Below, piece after piece: positions 1 to 8,227 of a DNA stretch of 64,000 nt. This DNA is from Persicimonas caeni (lineage in GTDB: Bacteria; Myxococcota_A; Bradymonadia; Bradymonadales; Bradymonadaceae). The notes beneath the pieces were generated by a model that was not told the origin of the DNA, did no database searches, and saw only the letters and a program-made list of their open reading frames with translations. Every line of letters begins with the position of its first letter. Within the stretch, counting starts at the first letter, position 1. The translations under genes and the position numbers were made by a program. The DNA lies in the NCBI RefSeq assembly GCF_006517175.1, contig NZ_CP041186.1, positions 6,847,074 through 6,911,073 on the forward strand, read 5' to 3'.

Positions 1-1590
1 AAAAAGCAGATCGACAAGATGTCGCGCCAGGCGCTGCCGGCGCTGACCGACGCGCTGCAGTCCGACGACGTCGGCCAGCGCGCGTTGGCGATTCGGCTGC
101 TCGGCGACCTGCACGCCGGCCCGGCGGCGCCGACTCTGGCGCGTATCGCGGTCGACCCGAAGAGTTCGCTGCGTAGCCTGGCGGTCATGTCGGTGGCGCG
201 CATCGGCGACGAGCGCGCCTCGCGTACGCTGATTCGGGCGCTCGACAGTGACGACCCGACGGTGCGCGACTTGGCCACTTGGGCGCTCGGCTTCACGGGC
301 GGATCGCAGGCGGTCAAGGCGCTCGTCGACATCGTCAAAGAGGGGCAAAACTGGTCGCAGCAGGCGCTCGCGGCCGTCAGCCTCGGTCGTATCGGCGACG
401 CGCGGTCGTCGCGGGCGCTGCTCGACGCGTTCGACTCGGCGCGGATCAGCCGCTCGTCGGACAATATCGCGATGGCGATTGTGTGGGCCTTGGGGCGCGC
501 CGAGAGTGACAAGGCGGTCGACAAGCTGACCAAGGCGCTCGAAGAGGGCTCCAAAGAGGTGCAGAGTTTGGCCGCCTGGAGTCTGGCGCGCGTCGGCAAC
601 GACGAGGCGCTCGAGGCGCTGCTCGACGCCTATTGGAGCGACGAGCCGCAGCAGCGTGAGGTCGCCGGGCGTGGTCTCGTCCAGCTCGCCGGGCGCGAGC
701 CGGAAGGGCAGGGCGCTGAGTCTACGGCGCGCGAGGTGGCCCATGACATCCAGTATATCAACGACCGCCGCCACGAGATCCAAACCGACTCGGTGCTCTC
801 GAGCCTGCGCCAGGACGCGAGCGCCATCGACGTGACGCCGGCGGGCGATTTCATCACGGATCATCTCGACACCTTCGCCCGCATGGCCAAAGGCAAGCTC
901 GAGGGCGACAACGCCCGCGTGCGCCGCATCGTGCTTCGCGACCTGGCGGATATGTCCGGTGGGATGGGCTTCGGGGTCTTGTCGCCGGCCACCGATGCCG
1001 ACAAGGCGGCGGTGAAGAAGCTGGTCGCCAAGCTCCACTCTCCGCTCCAAGAGATCGCCAAGAGCGAGGAGTCGGCGGTGCTTCGTCCGGTCGCCACGCT
1101 TTTGGGGGCGGTGGGCGACAGCGGCGACGTGCCCAAGCTGCTCGAACTCGCCAAGAGCGACGACGTCGCAGTGCGCGAGGCGGCCGTCTCGGCGCTTGGC
1201 AAGATGCCGACTTCGAAAGAGTTGGTCGAGGCAGCCAAAGCTCGCCTCGGAGACGACTCGTTCGCTGTCCGCTCCGCAGCTGCAGTGAGTCTGGGCGAGC
1301 TCGTCGGCGCGAAGGACGCCCAGGCCGACGCGATCACCAAGGCGCTGCTCGACACGCTCGGTGACGATTACCGCGCCGTGCGCGAGGCGGCGGCTGAAGG
1401 GCTCGTCGCTCTCGGAAGCGACGCGGCCATCAACGGACTGGCCGAGCGGCTGGCGAATCTGTCGCTTCCGGTGAAGTTGGTCGCGCTTCGGGCGCTGGCC
1501 GACAGTGAGTCGGAGGCGGCCAAGAAGGCGCTGGTGCCGTATGCCGACCACGCCGATATGAGGCTTCGTCGGGCGGCGGCCGGTTTGTGA
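1..1590 (+). CDS. HEAT-repeat protein, 5' part outside window
   Basis: The reading frame is already open at base 1, and the first ATG (19) has no Shine-Dalgarno sequence. This is therefore the C-terminal ~529 residues of a longer gene. The protein is made of ~30-residue helical repeats of the HEAT/PBS-lyase type, visible as recurring patterns such as ARIGDERASRTLIRAL and SLGRIGDARSSRALLDAF. They form two blocks (about residues 20-235 and 350-525) separated by a ~100-residue stretch without clear repeats. Such solenoids are protein-binding scaffolds; no catalytic motif is visible. The FHA gene follows 95 bp downstream on the same strand, so co-transcription is possible. The family call is solid; the role is unknown. 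Confidence 0.85.
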   Translation, partial: KKQIDKMSRQALPALTDALQSDDVGQRALAIRLLGDLHAGPAAPTLARIAVDPKSSLRSLAVMSVARIGDERASRTLIRALDSDDPTVRDLATWALGFTGGSQAVKALVDIVKEGQNWSQQALAAVSLGRIGDARSSRALLDAFDSARISRSSDNIAMAIVWALGRAESDKAVDKLTKALEEGSKEVQSLAAWSLARVGNDEALEALLDAYWSDEPQQREVAGRGLVQLAGREPEGQGAESTAREVAHDIQYINDRRHEIQTDSVLSSLRQDASAIDVTPAGDFITDHLDTFARMAKGKLEGDNARVRRIVLRDLADMSGGMGFGVLSPATDADKAAVKKLVAKLHSPLQEIAKSEESAVLRPVATLLGAVGDSGDVPKLLELAKSDDVAVREAAVSALGKMPTSKELVEAAKARLGDDSFAVRSAAAVSLGELVGAKDAQADAITKALLDTLGDDYRAVREAAAEGLVALGSDAAINGLAERLANLSLPVKLVALRALADSESEAAKKALVPYADHADMRLRRAAAGL

Positions 1591-1685
1591 GTTGCGAGAG
1601 CCTGAAAGCGGTCGCACCGAACACCTTGACCTGAATTGTTGTCCAGCCTAATCTGCCTGCGTCATTCACTGCAGAGGAGTGCAGC

Positions 1686-2468
1686 ATGTCGAGCTCGAGA
1701 ATTTGCACAAATTGTCAGGCAGTTGTCCCGGAGGGACATCACTTCTGCGGCCGTTGCGGCGCCCGGTACCACGAGGGCGGCGAGGCCGAGCAAGACGAGA
1801 CGCTCTACTTCGGCGCGATGATGGCGCCGGGGCGTGCGAAGCTCATCCTCATCAAGGGTGAGGGGCTCGAAGGTCTGAGCTATCATCTCAACGCGACCGA
1901 GCACGTCGCCGGTCGTGGGAACGGTGCGATTCTGTTCCCCGATGACGACTTTTTGAACAAGCGTCACGCGACGTTCCTGTATCGCGACAACAAGTTGTTC
2001 CTGCGCGACGAGCAGAGTCAGAACGGCACGTATTTGGGGATTCGCGAGCCCAAGCGTCTCGAAGACGGCGACCTGTTCATGGTCGGCGAGCAGCTGCTTC
2101 GCGTCGAGTATCTCGATCTGCAGAGTGAGTACCCGATGCAGGAAGATACGCTCATGTACGTGAGCCCGCCCAAGAACTACCGGTTCCGGGTCGTCCACGT
2201 GCTCGAAGGTGGAAAGCCCGGCGGGGCGTTCTGCTCGGTGAACAATGATATCCTGATTGGTCGTCACGGTTGTGACATCAGCTTCGAAGACGATCGCCAC
2301 GTCTCTCCGAAGCATGCGCGCATCACCTGGGAAGACGGCGCGCCAGTCATCAAGGACCTCGACTCGAAAAACGGCACCTACCTGAAGATTTCGGGCGAAG
2401 AGCGCCTGCGCCATGGAGACTATGTCCAGGTCGGAAGCGAACTGCTACGCGTCGAGATCAACGAGTAG
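1686..2468 (+). CDS. Zinc-ribbon protein with two FHA domains
   Basis: This 260-residue protein starts after a good ribosome site (GAGGAG at -11). Residues 7-24 form a CxxC...CxxC zinc ribbon. Two forkhead-associated domains follow, at about residues 60-140 (G76-R77 and N113-G-T) and 175-255 (G192-R193, SPKH, N229-G-T). FHA domains bind phosphothreonine peptides. In myxobacteria-like genomes such proteins usually read Ser/Thr-kinase signals, but no kinase is encoded here. There is no signal peptide, so it is probably cytoplasmic. The two FHA units keep the Arg and Asn-Gly residues expected for binding, so both look functional. Confidence 0.92.
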   Translation: MSSSRICTNCQAVVPEGHHFCGRCGARYHEGGEAEQDETLYFGAMMAPGRAKLILIKGEGLEGLSYHLNATEHVAGRGNGAILFPDDDFLNKRHATFLYRDNKLFLRDEQSQNGTYLGIREPKRLEDGDLFMVGEQLLRVEYLDLQSEYPMQEDTLMYVSPPKNYRFRVVHVLEGGKPGGAFCSVNNDILIGRHGCDISFEDDRHVSPKHARITWEDGAPVIKDLDSKNGTYLKISGEERLRHGDYVQVGSELLRVEINE

Positions 2469-2492
2469 GCGCCGATTCAAGTCGAGCGCAGA

Positions 2493-2747
2493 TTAAGTCG
2501 AGCGCCGCTCCTTACGGGGGTGGCGCTCTTCTTGTAATGGGGACTTTCCCTTTCGATGCACGTTGGTCGCGTGCAGCCCGTTCGGGCCCTGACAGAGCTC
2601 GAATTCGACCTTTTCTCCCTGCTCGAGCCCTCTTTGTTCATCCTCGGAGATCTGGCTGTAGTGGACGAAGATATCTTCGCCCGAGCCGCGAGTGATGAAT
2701 CCGAACCCCTTGCGCCGGTTGAACCACTTCACATGACCGGTTGCCAT
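2493..2747 (-). CDS. Cold-shock domain protein (CspA family)
   Basis: This 84-residue protein contains the nucleic-acid binding motifs KWFN, GFGFI and DIFVHYS of the single OB-fold cold-shock domain (residues 1-66). A basic, polar tail of ~18 residues follows. The start at 2747 was chosen because GGGAGG lies 8 bases upstream and the product then begins MATGHVKWFN, as in the family. A longer in-frame start at 2795 adds a non-homologous leader. The likely role is RNA/ssDNA binding as an RNA chaperone. It converges on the FHA gene with 24 bp between the stop codons. The tail-coding sequence also forms a hairpin. Confidence 0.93.
   Translation of the reverse strand: MATGHVKWFNRRKGFGFITRGSGEDIFVHYSQISEDEQRGLEQGEKVEFELCQGPNGLHATNVHRKGKSPLQEERHPRKERRST
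2500..2528. terminator. Hairpin at convergent gene ends, inside csp tail
   Basis: GAGCGCC (2500-2506) pairs with GGCGCTC (2522-2528) around a 15-nt loop, followed on the plus strand by CTTCTTG. It sits between the FHA stop and the last codons of the cold-shock gene, so it could terminate plus-strand transcription. The stem is short and the T-tract weak. Confidence 0.4.
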
Positions 2748-2929
2748 CCTGTTCCTCCCGAATCGGTTGCTGAGATGCGGCCGTGGCGTGTGCATCTGGC
2801 AGCCCCGCCCTCCCCAGAGCGGTGCGTCTGCGATGCGATTTGGACTCCCCCTCGAGAAAGTGGAGAGGGCCCACGGACATCTCTAACCAGTAGGCCCACA
2901 ACGCAGAGCGTCAAGGATGTGCAAAATCC

Positions 2930-3751
2930 TCAGTTTTTGGACTTGAGACGCCGGAGGCTGGCACGCGCCCGCTTGGCATACGGCCCGTCGGGTGCAAGTT
3001 CGAGGTACCGCCGATACGATTGTGCCGCATCCGAGTAACGCTTCATGTCCGCGAGCACCGCGGCATGGTTGTACCAGGCCTGCTCGAAGTCCGGATCGAT
3101 TTGCTGGGCCTGCTCGTAGAACTCGACGGCGAGCTTGTTGTTGTCGCGGGCCTGCTCGACGACACCCATGCCCACGTAGGGGCGAGGGTCGTCGGGGGCG
3201 AGGGAACGGATGTGGTTGTAGGTCTCGACGGCTTTGTCGTACTCGCGCATCAGCGCCAGCGCGCCGCCCAGGTTGACGAGCGTGTCGATACTCTGGCCGT
3301 CGCCCACGGCGAGGCTGGTCTTGTACGCCTTGATCGACTGGGCGTATAGGCCGCGGTTTTGGTAGATATTGCCCAGGTTGAAGTAGACCTGCGCCTCTTT
3401 GTCGCCGCCGGTGGCTAGCGCGCGATCCATGGCCGCGATCGCCTCGGAGAACTGCTGCTTGGCCGAGTGCGCAATCGCCTTGTTCATGTAAATATCCCAG
3501 CGCTGGTCGTCGCGCTCGAGCGCCTTGTCGTACAGGGCGATAGCGGCCGGGAAATCTTTTTCATCCAGCTTCTTGTTACCCTGGATGAACAACTCCTGGG
3601 CCGAAGTCTTGGGCTCGGCTTCGGTGGTCTCGACGGCCTTGGCCTTCTCTTCTTTTTTATCGGGCGTCGACGAGCAGCCCGACAGAAGACCGAGAGCGAC
3701 CGAGCCGACGATGCAGGCGGATTTGAACTTCATTGAGAGCTTCACAGACAT
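2930..3751 (-). CDS. TPR-repeat lipoprotein
   Basis: This 273-residue protein has a type II signal peptide with lipobox LLSGC, cleaved before Cys26, so it is probably an outer-membrane lipoprotein. A charged linker (residues 30-50) is followed by about six tetratricopeptide repeats, for example AIALYDKALERDDQRWDIYM and NLGNIYQNRGLYAQSIKAYK. TPRs mediate protein-protein contacts in envelope complexes, and this layout recalls Pal-system or BamD-like accessory lipoproteins, but no specific family is assigned. The start at 3751 has GGAGG 5 bases upstream. It is transcribed head-to-head with the next lipoprotein gene, only 28 bp away. Confidence 0.9.
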   Translation of the reverse strand: MSVKLSMKFKSACIVGSVALGLLSGCSSTPDKKEEKAKAVETTEAEPKTSAQELFIQGNKKLDEKDFPAAIALYDKALERDDQRWDIYMNKAIAHSAKQQFSEAIAAMDRALATGGDKEAQVYFNLGNIYQNRGLYAQSIKAYKTSLAVGDGQSIDTLVNLGGALALMREYDKAVETYNHIRSLAPDDPRPYVGMGVVEQARDNNKLAVEFYEQAQQIDPDFEQAWYNHAAVLADMKRYSDAAQSYRRYLELAPDGPYAKRARASLRRLKSKN

Positions 3752-3779
3752 GTTCCTCCAGCGAACGGATGAACCAAAG

Positions 3780-4295
3780 ATGCGATCACTTTATGGCAGA
3801 CGGTGGCGGTTGGCAAAGCACGCTGCGGCAATTCTTCTGGTGACCCTGGTGAGCACCTTGTTCACCGCGGGCTGTGCCACCGCTCCTCAAACACCGCCGC
3901 CTACAGGGATGGACGAGATGAGTCCGCCAGAAATTCTCTACCAGGCGATCGTGTCGACCTACGAGAGCCGTGAGATCCCGGTGGCGCTGTCGTCGGACAA
4001 GTTCTTGATCGTGACGTCCGAGTACGAGTCGGTGGGCCCGAACCTGCGCCGGAGGCTCGCCTCGCGGGTCGTGCGGGCGGCGCCCGGGGCGATGGGGCTC
4101 AAGGTGACGACGCAGTGGGAGCGACGCACGAAGATCGACGGCGAGGAGCGCTGGCAGCCTATCGACACCGTCGAGCTCAGAAAGCGGGGCAAGGCTGACG
4201 AACTCGACCTCGCCCGCGCCATCGAACAGCGCTTCGAGTCGTGGAAGGCGCAGTGGAAGGAGGGTCAGGACTCAGAGGCGTCGGCGTCGCCATAA
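3780..4295 (+). CDS. Small lipoprotein of unknown function
   Basis: This is a 171-residue protein with an N-terminal Arg/Lys region, a hydrophobic stretch and lipobox FTAGC, followed by a Pro-rich linker (TAPQTPPPTGM). The body is charged alpha/beta sequence with no recognised motif. An alternative ATG at 3750 would add ten residues; neither start has a strong ribosome site. The gene is divergent from the TPR lipoprotein and its 3' end overlaps the convergent gene by 24 bp (4272-4295). The predicted location is envelope-anchored. Confidence 0.75.
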   Translation: MRSLYGRRWRLAKHAAAILLVTLVSTLFTAGCATAPQTPPPTGMDEMSPPEILYQAIVSTYESREIPVALSSDKFLIVTSEYESVGPNLRRRLASRVVRAAPGAMGLKVTTQWERRTKIDGEERWQPIDTVELRKRGKADELDLARAIEQRFESWKAQWKEGQDSEASASP

Positions 4296-6026
4296 GAGGC
4301 TGCCGGCGCCCCACAAGAGCAAGCCTACCCAGCTCAATTCCACCGAACGGCCGGACGCCGAGCACGCACAGCCCGGCTCGGGGTCTTGGCCCGCGTCGCC
4401 CACGCCCATGTCGACTCCGACGTCGGCTGCGTCGGCGCTCCAGTGGCCCAGATCGCGAACAATGACCGTCGAGGAGCCGCCGCCTGTGTCCTCGACGACG
4501 TCGAAGGTCCCGGGCGTGCCCAGCTCGACGGTGTTGCCGGCGACGTCTTGCAGCACGACCTTGGCGCACCAGCGGCCCAACGTGAAGCTGTCGTCGATCT
4601 CGAGGCTGTCCTGCAGCTCGAAGGTCTCGCCGGCGCCGATCTCCAAGGCCGTGGCCTCCACGATGGCTCTCGGCGCCTGCGTCGACGCGCCGCATGCGCC
4701 CGGCGTGGCGAGGATGCTCGCCTGTGAGACGGTCACGGTGTCTGTTCCGGTATTCTCCAGGAGCGCCGAGGCGAACATCCAGTCGCCGTGGGCGTACTCG
4801 GCGGCGTTGAACGCCAGGTCGCGCGCCATCTCCAGATCGCTCAATTCACCCGAGCCGACCGCGTCGAGGCCGGGGCGGTAGCCGAAGGTGCCCGAACCGC
4901 CGTGGCCGTCGGCGACTTCGATGCGCGCCGGCGCCGCCTCGAGCGCGTCGGTCGAGGCGAGAACCTCGATGCGCTCGCTCTCGAGCTCCGAGGCCGACAG
5001 CCAATGCACGCGGTGGTGCTCGTGCGGACTCGTCCATACTCCTGGCTCGAAGGTCGCCACGGCAATCCTCCCCGACGGCACGAGCCGGGCGGTCGCGAAC
5101 TCGCCGCGAAGCTCGGCCGACTCGCCGATGTCGACCTTCCAGACCACATCGCCCTCGGTCGTGATCTCGCTCAAGCCAAAGCGTGTCGTCACCAAAAGGT
5201 TGCCGTTGGGGAGCCCCATCAGGTCGCGCAGCTCGGCGAGTTCGGGGACGATGACCGTTTCTGGGGGCGGGTCGGGGTGCTGGGCGCTCGCGAGCCGTCG
5301 AATGATCGTGGTCGGCTCGCCCGACTGTACCGTGTAGACGTCGACCGCCGAGAGTCCGAGCGCCGTCCAGTTGATCCCGAAAGCCGCGCGTTGGGACGGC
5401 AGCGCGATTGCCTGGGCGAAGGTTGCCCGCGCGCCGGGCATGGCGAAGCTCTGCTGCCAGACCCACTCGTCGTTCTGCGGGTCGACCACGAACGCCAGCG
5501 AACGATTGCTGTCGGTGACGAGGACGCGCGTCGGGGCGCCCAGACCGGCGTAGGCGGTGACCGAGGCGCTCGTGACCCTGGGGCGCTCGGTCGCCGATGC
5601 GAAGCTGTACGAGAAGCTGCCGTCGGTCTCGGTGATGGCGATGCCGCGGCCGTCGACGTCGCTGAGCAAGTTCGCGTCGTCGGGCAAGATCTTGAGGTCG
5701 CGGATGGCCACCGGCCCCAACGCGTCGCTGACCAGTTGGCGCCTGCCGCGGTCGCGCACGCGAATGTCGGCCTGGGAGGTGTCGAGGTCGAAGACGCGCG
5801 CCTCGGTGGCGCCGCCGTTGGGGATGATCGCCACGCCGTCTTCGGCCGCGGCCGTCGAAGCCATGGCGAGCAGCCCGCAGGTGACCAAAAACGTCGACCA
5901 GGTTCTTAGTGAAGTCGACCAGGTTCTTCGTGAAGTCGACCCGGTTCTTCGTGAAGCCGACCCGGTTCTTAGTGAAGCCGACAAGGTGCGCGCCATAATC
6001 GAGCCAGTGTGCAGACGAAATCTCAT
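4272..6026 (-). CDS. Surface protein with MYXO-CTERM-like sorting tail
   Basis: The product is 584 residues. The start ATG at 6026 overlaps the stop of the upstream gene (TAATG), indicating translational coupling. The N-terminus has a long basic n-region containing a 7-residue repeat, then a signal peptide ending near STAAAE. The C-terminus carries a Cys-x-Cys motif (GCACS), a hydrophobic helix (WVGLLLWGAGSLLW) and an RRRR cluster. This is the tripartite layout of MYXO-CTERM/GlyGly-CTERM-type tails, which are processed by membrane sortase-like proteases. The body has beta-propeller-like strands with blocks such as LAELRDLMGLPNGNLLVTT. The likely role is a surface-displayed partner of the upstream lipoprotein. 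Confidence 0.8.
   Translation of the reverse strand: MRFRLHTGSIMARTLSASLRTGSASRRTGSTSRRTWSTSLRTWSTFLVTCGLLAMASTAAAEDGVAIIPNGGATEARVFDLDTSQADIRVRDRGRRQLVSDALGPVAIRDLKILPDDANLLSDVDGRGIAITETDGSFSYSFASATERPRVTSASVTAYAGLGAPTRVLVTDSNRSLAFVVDPQNDEWVWQQSFAMPGARATFAQAIALPSQRAAFGINWTALGLSAVDVYTVQSGEPTTIIRRLASAQHPDPPPETVIVPELAELRDLMGLPNGNLLVTTRFGLSEITTEGDVVWKVDIGESAELRGEFATARLVPSGRIAVATFEPGVWTSPHEHHRVHWLSASELESERIEVLASTDALEAAPARIEVADGHGGSGTFGYRPGLDAVGSGELSDLEMARDLAFNAAEYAHGDWMFASALLENTGTDTVTVSQASILATPGACGASTQAPRAIVEATALEIGAGETFELQDSLEIDDSFTLGRWCAKVVLQDVAGNTVELGTPGTFDVVEDTGGGSSTVIVRDLGHWSADAADVGVDMGVGDAGQDPEPGCACSASGRSVELSWVGLLLWGAGSLLWRRRRL
5893..5976 (-). repeat. 21-bp tandem repeat in signal-peptide n-region
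   Basis: There are four near-identical head-to-tail copies of a 21-bp unit (5893-5913, 5914-5934, 5935-5955, 5956-5976) with a partial fifth. On the coding strand they encode the heptapeptide pattern S-L/R-R-T-G/W-S-T/A, which forms most of the positively charged n-region of the anchored surface protein. Because 21 is a multiple of three, copy-number change would leave the frame intact. Confidence 0.92.
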
Positions 6027-8065
6027 TAGCGACTCCCCTTGGGCAGCAGGTCGAGCCCACCCGGGAAGGCGTAGCTTACGTAGTCGTCGAATGCGTAGAC
6101 GACGATGCCAAAACGCTCGCTCGACTCCATGGTGTGGTAGCCGGCTTCGATGGCAACGTTGAAGATGTCCCACGTCTTGCCGCCCAAGTCGACCTGCCGA
6201 AGGCCCAAGCGCGCCTCGGGGGCGAGCGCCACCCCATCGAGCGCGACCGCGCCGCCCTGGGGCAAGGCCACGGCCACGTAGTTACGAGCAAAGGTGGGCG
6301 GGGAGACGAAACTGTAGCCGGTGCGGAATTGTTCCACCGGCGGCACCACGAAAAAAGACGGATCGCCCGCGTGGCTGCCGTAGCTGAGCATGCCCGTCGA
6401 CTGGTGGCCGCTGATGATCCCGCCGACCATGAGCGTGCCGGTGCTCTCCACGGCGACCGCCTTCATCGTGCCGAACTCGCAGACCTCGCCGGCGGCGAGC
6501 CGGACGCGGCCGTCCTCGAGCTTGGCGCGGCAGCTGGGCGTCGCGTCGTTGGAGCGGCTGGCAAGCGTGAGCGATTCGAGCGGCGGCTCGAAGGTAATCG
6601 TGCTGTCCTCGTCGGCGACCAGTCGCCAGTAGACCGCCTCGTGGCCGATGGTTTGGCCGTGCTTGTAGCCGCGCCGGCGCGTCGGCGTGAGCAGGTAGCG
6701 CTTGCCGAGCGTCTGAGCCGGCAGCATCTGCTCTTCGAGGTGATCGCAAGCCCACTCGTCCTGCGGCACGAAGGTGCACTCGTGGCCGGCGAAGACGGCG
6801 ATGCGCTTGTTCGCCTCGACGACGGTGCCCGACAGGTCGCGGTTGACGCTCGGGTCGCCCGCCGTGCTGGCGGTGCCGAAGGTGATCGACTCGCCGGCGT
6901 CGAGGCGCACGAGGTCGTCGCTCCAGTGAGTGTTGGGGAACCAGTCGTCGCTGAATCGCAGGTCGATGGGGCTGTCGATTTCGACCTCGGTGCCGTCTTC
7001 CTGGGCGACGACGGTCATCGTACCGTTCGAGATCGACGTGCTGTTCTCGGAGACGAGCGACGGGAAGCCGAGCACGCGGTAGCGCTCGCCGAGGGTGGTC
7101 GTCGGGAGCAGCAGGCTCGCGTCGTTGGTGTAGGTGAAATTGCAGCAGTACGGGCTGAATTGGTACGCGATGATGGGTCGCGTGCTCTCGACCCGATACG
7201 AGCGCATGCGCTTGGGCATGCCCGGATCCATCAAGAAGACCGCGGCGGCCTGAGGCGGGACTGACACCGATGCCGCCGGTGACTCGATCTGGTTGGTGCC
7301 GCTGCGAGAGGTGCCGCTGCGAGACAAGATCTCGGAGCGCACGGTCACCCGGTAACTCTGGTTGGGGAGCCTGTCGCTCGACGTGACGTCGACCTGCTCG
7401 AGGAGCTTCGACGGGGTGCCGTCGGGGTCGGTGATGGTGATCTCGGCGTCGAGGAGGCGATCGGGGTTGGCCACCACGATGGCAAAGGGCGACTCCTCGT
7501 CCGACTCGCCGCCGTAGCGGTAGGCGTTGGGGAGCTCGCGGGCGATATATTCGCAGCCGATATACGACTGCTCGCGCTCGGCCGCCGCGCAGGCGTCGAT
7601 GCACTCGCCGCCGCGACAGATATCGCCTGCGCCCTCGCAGCGGGCGGCGTCGCGCACGCTGCGGCCGTCTTCGGCGCAGGTCGCCCGGGTCTGGGTGCCC
7701 ACGCACAGCTCCTTTCCGGGGGCGCACGCAAAGTCGACGCAGCGTCCGGTGCGGCACATCTCGCCGGCGGCGCAGGCGTCGACCTCGAAGCGCTCGCCGT
7801 CGAGGTCGCATTGCTCGAAGAGGGGACTATTTTCGAACAGGCAGCGGCGCTCGCCGGGGCGACAATACGAGCGCAGAGGCTGATCGTTCGGACCGGCGTC
7901 CCCGCCGGCGTCGACGTAGCCCAGATCGGGTCGCAACGACGGCCCGCTCCCGCCCGATACCCCCGTGGGGCCGAGCTCCGGCTCGCCTTCACAGCCACAC
8001 ACCACGACCGCCACGGCAAGGGTGGCGAAAATCGGCAGAATGCGGCACCATATGCGGGTCATCAT
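6026..8065 (-). CDS. IgGFc-binding-domain lipoprotein
   Basis: This 679-residue lipoprotein (hydrophobic signal ending VVVCGC) carries a Cys-rich, EGF/notch-like segment of four C-rich modules at about residues 55-150. Residues ~190-640 match the IgGFc-binding-protein N-terminal domain, including the landmark AVFAGHECTFVPQ, then DHLEEQMLPAQTLGKRYLL. In bacteria this domain occurs in large secreted adhesins. The start was set at ATG 8065; a TTG six bases upstream is possible. The stop overlaps the next gene's start, so the two products are probably made stoichiometrically and displayed together. Confidence 0.88.
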   Translation of the reverse strand: MMTRIWCRILPIFATLAVAVVVCGCEGEPELGPTGVSGGSGPSLRPDLGYVDAGGDAGPNDQPLRSYCRPGERRCLFENSPLFEQCDLDGERFEVDACAAGEMCRTGRCVDFACAPGKELCVGTQTRATCAEDGRSVRDAARCEGAGDICRGGECIDACAAAEREQSYIGCEYIARELPNAYRYGGESDEESPFAIVVANPDRLLDAEITITDPDGTPSKLLEQVDVTSSDRLPNQSYRVTVRSEILSRSGTSRSGTNQIESPAASVSVPPQAAAVFLMDPGMPKRMRSYRVESTRPIIAYQFSPYCCNFTYTNDASLLLPTTTLGERYRVLGFPSLVSENSTSISNGTMTVVAQEDGTEVEIDSPIDLRFSDDWFPNTHWSDDLVRLDAGESITFGTASTAGDPSVNRDLSGTVVEANKRIAVFAGHECTFVPQDEWACDHLEEQMLPAQTLGKRYLLTPTRRRGYKHGQTIGHEAVYWRLVADEDSTITFEPPLESLTLASRSNDATPSCRAKLEDGRVRLAAGEVCEFGTMKAVAVESTGTLMVGGIISGHQSTGMLSYGSHAGDPSFFVVPPVEQFRTGYSFVSPPTFARNYVAVALPQGGAVALDGVALAPEARLGLRQVDLGGKTWDIFNVAIEAGYHTMESSERFGIVVYAFDDYVSYAFPGGLDLLPKGSR

Positions 8066-8227
8066 TTCCAAATCCGTGCTCGCTGGAGGAGCTCGGCCGG
8101 GGCGCGCCCGACTGATCTTTCTCAGGTGGCACTATACGAAAAGTTGCAGTGTGGTAAAAAGCCCGTCCGAAGATCCCGTTCTATCATGTCTTTGCCTCTC
8201 GGGTTTGCTGTGGGGCAGGGAGTAGTC

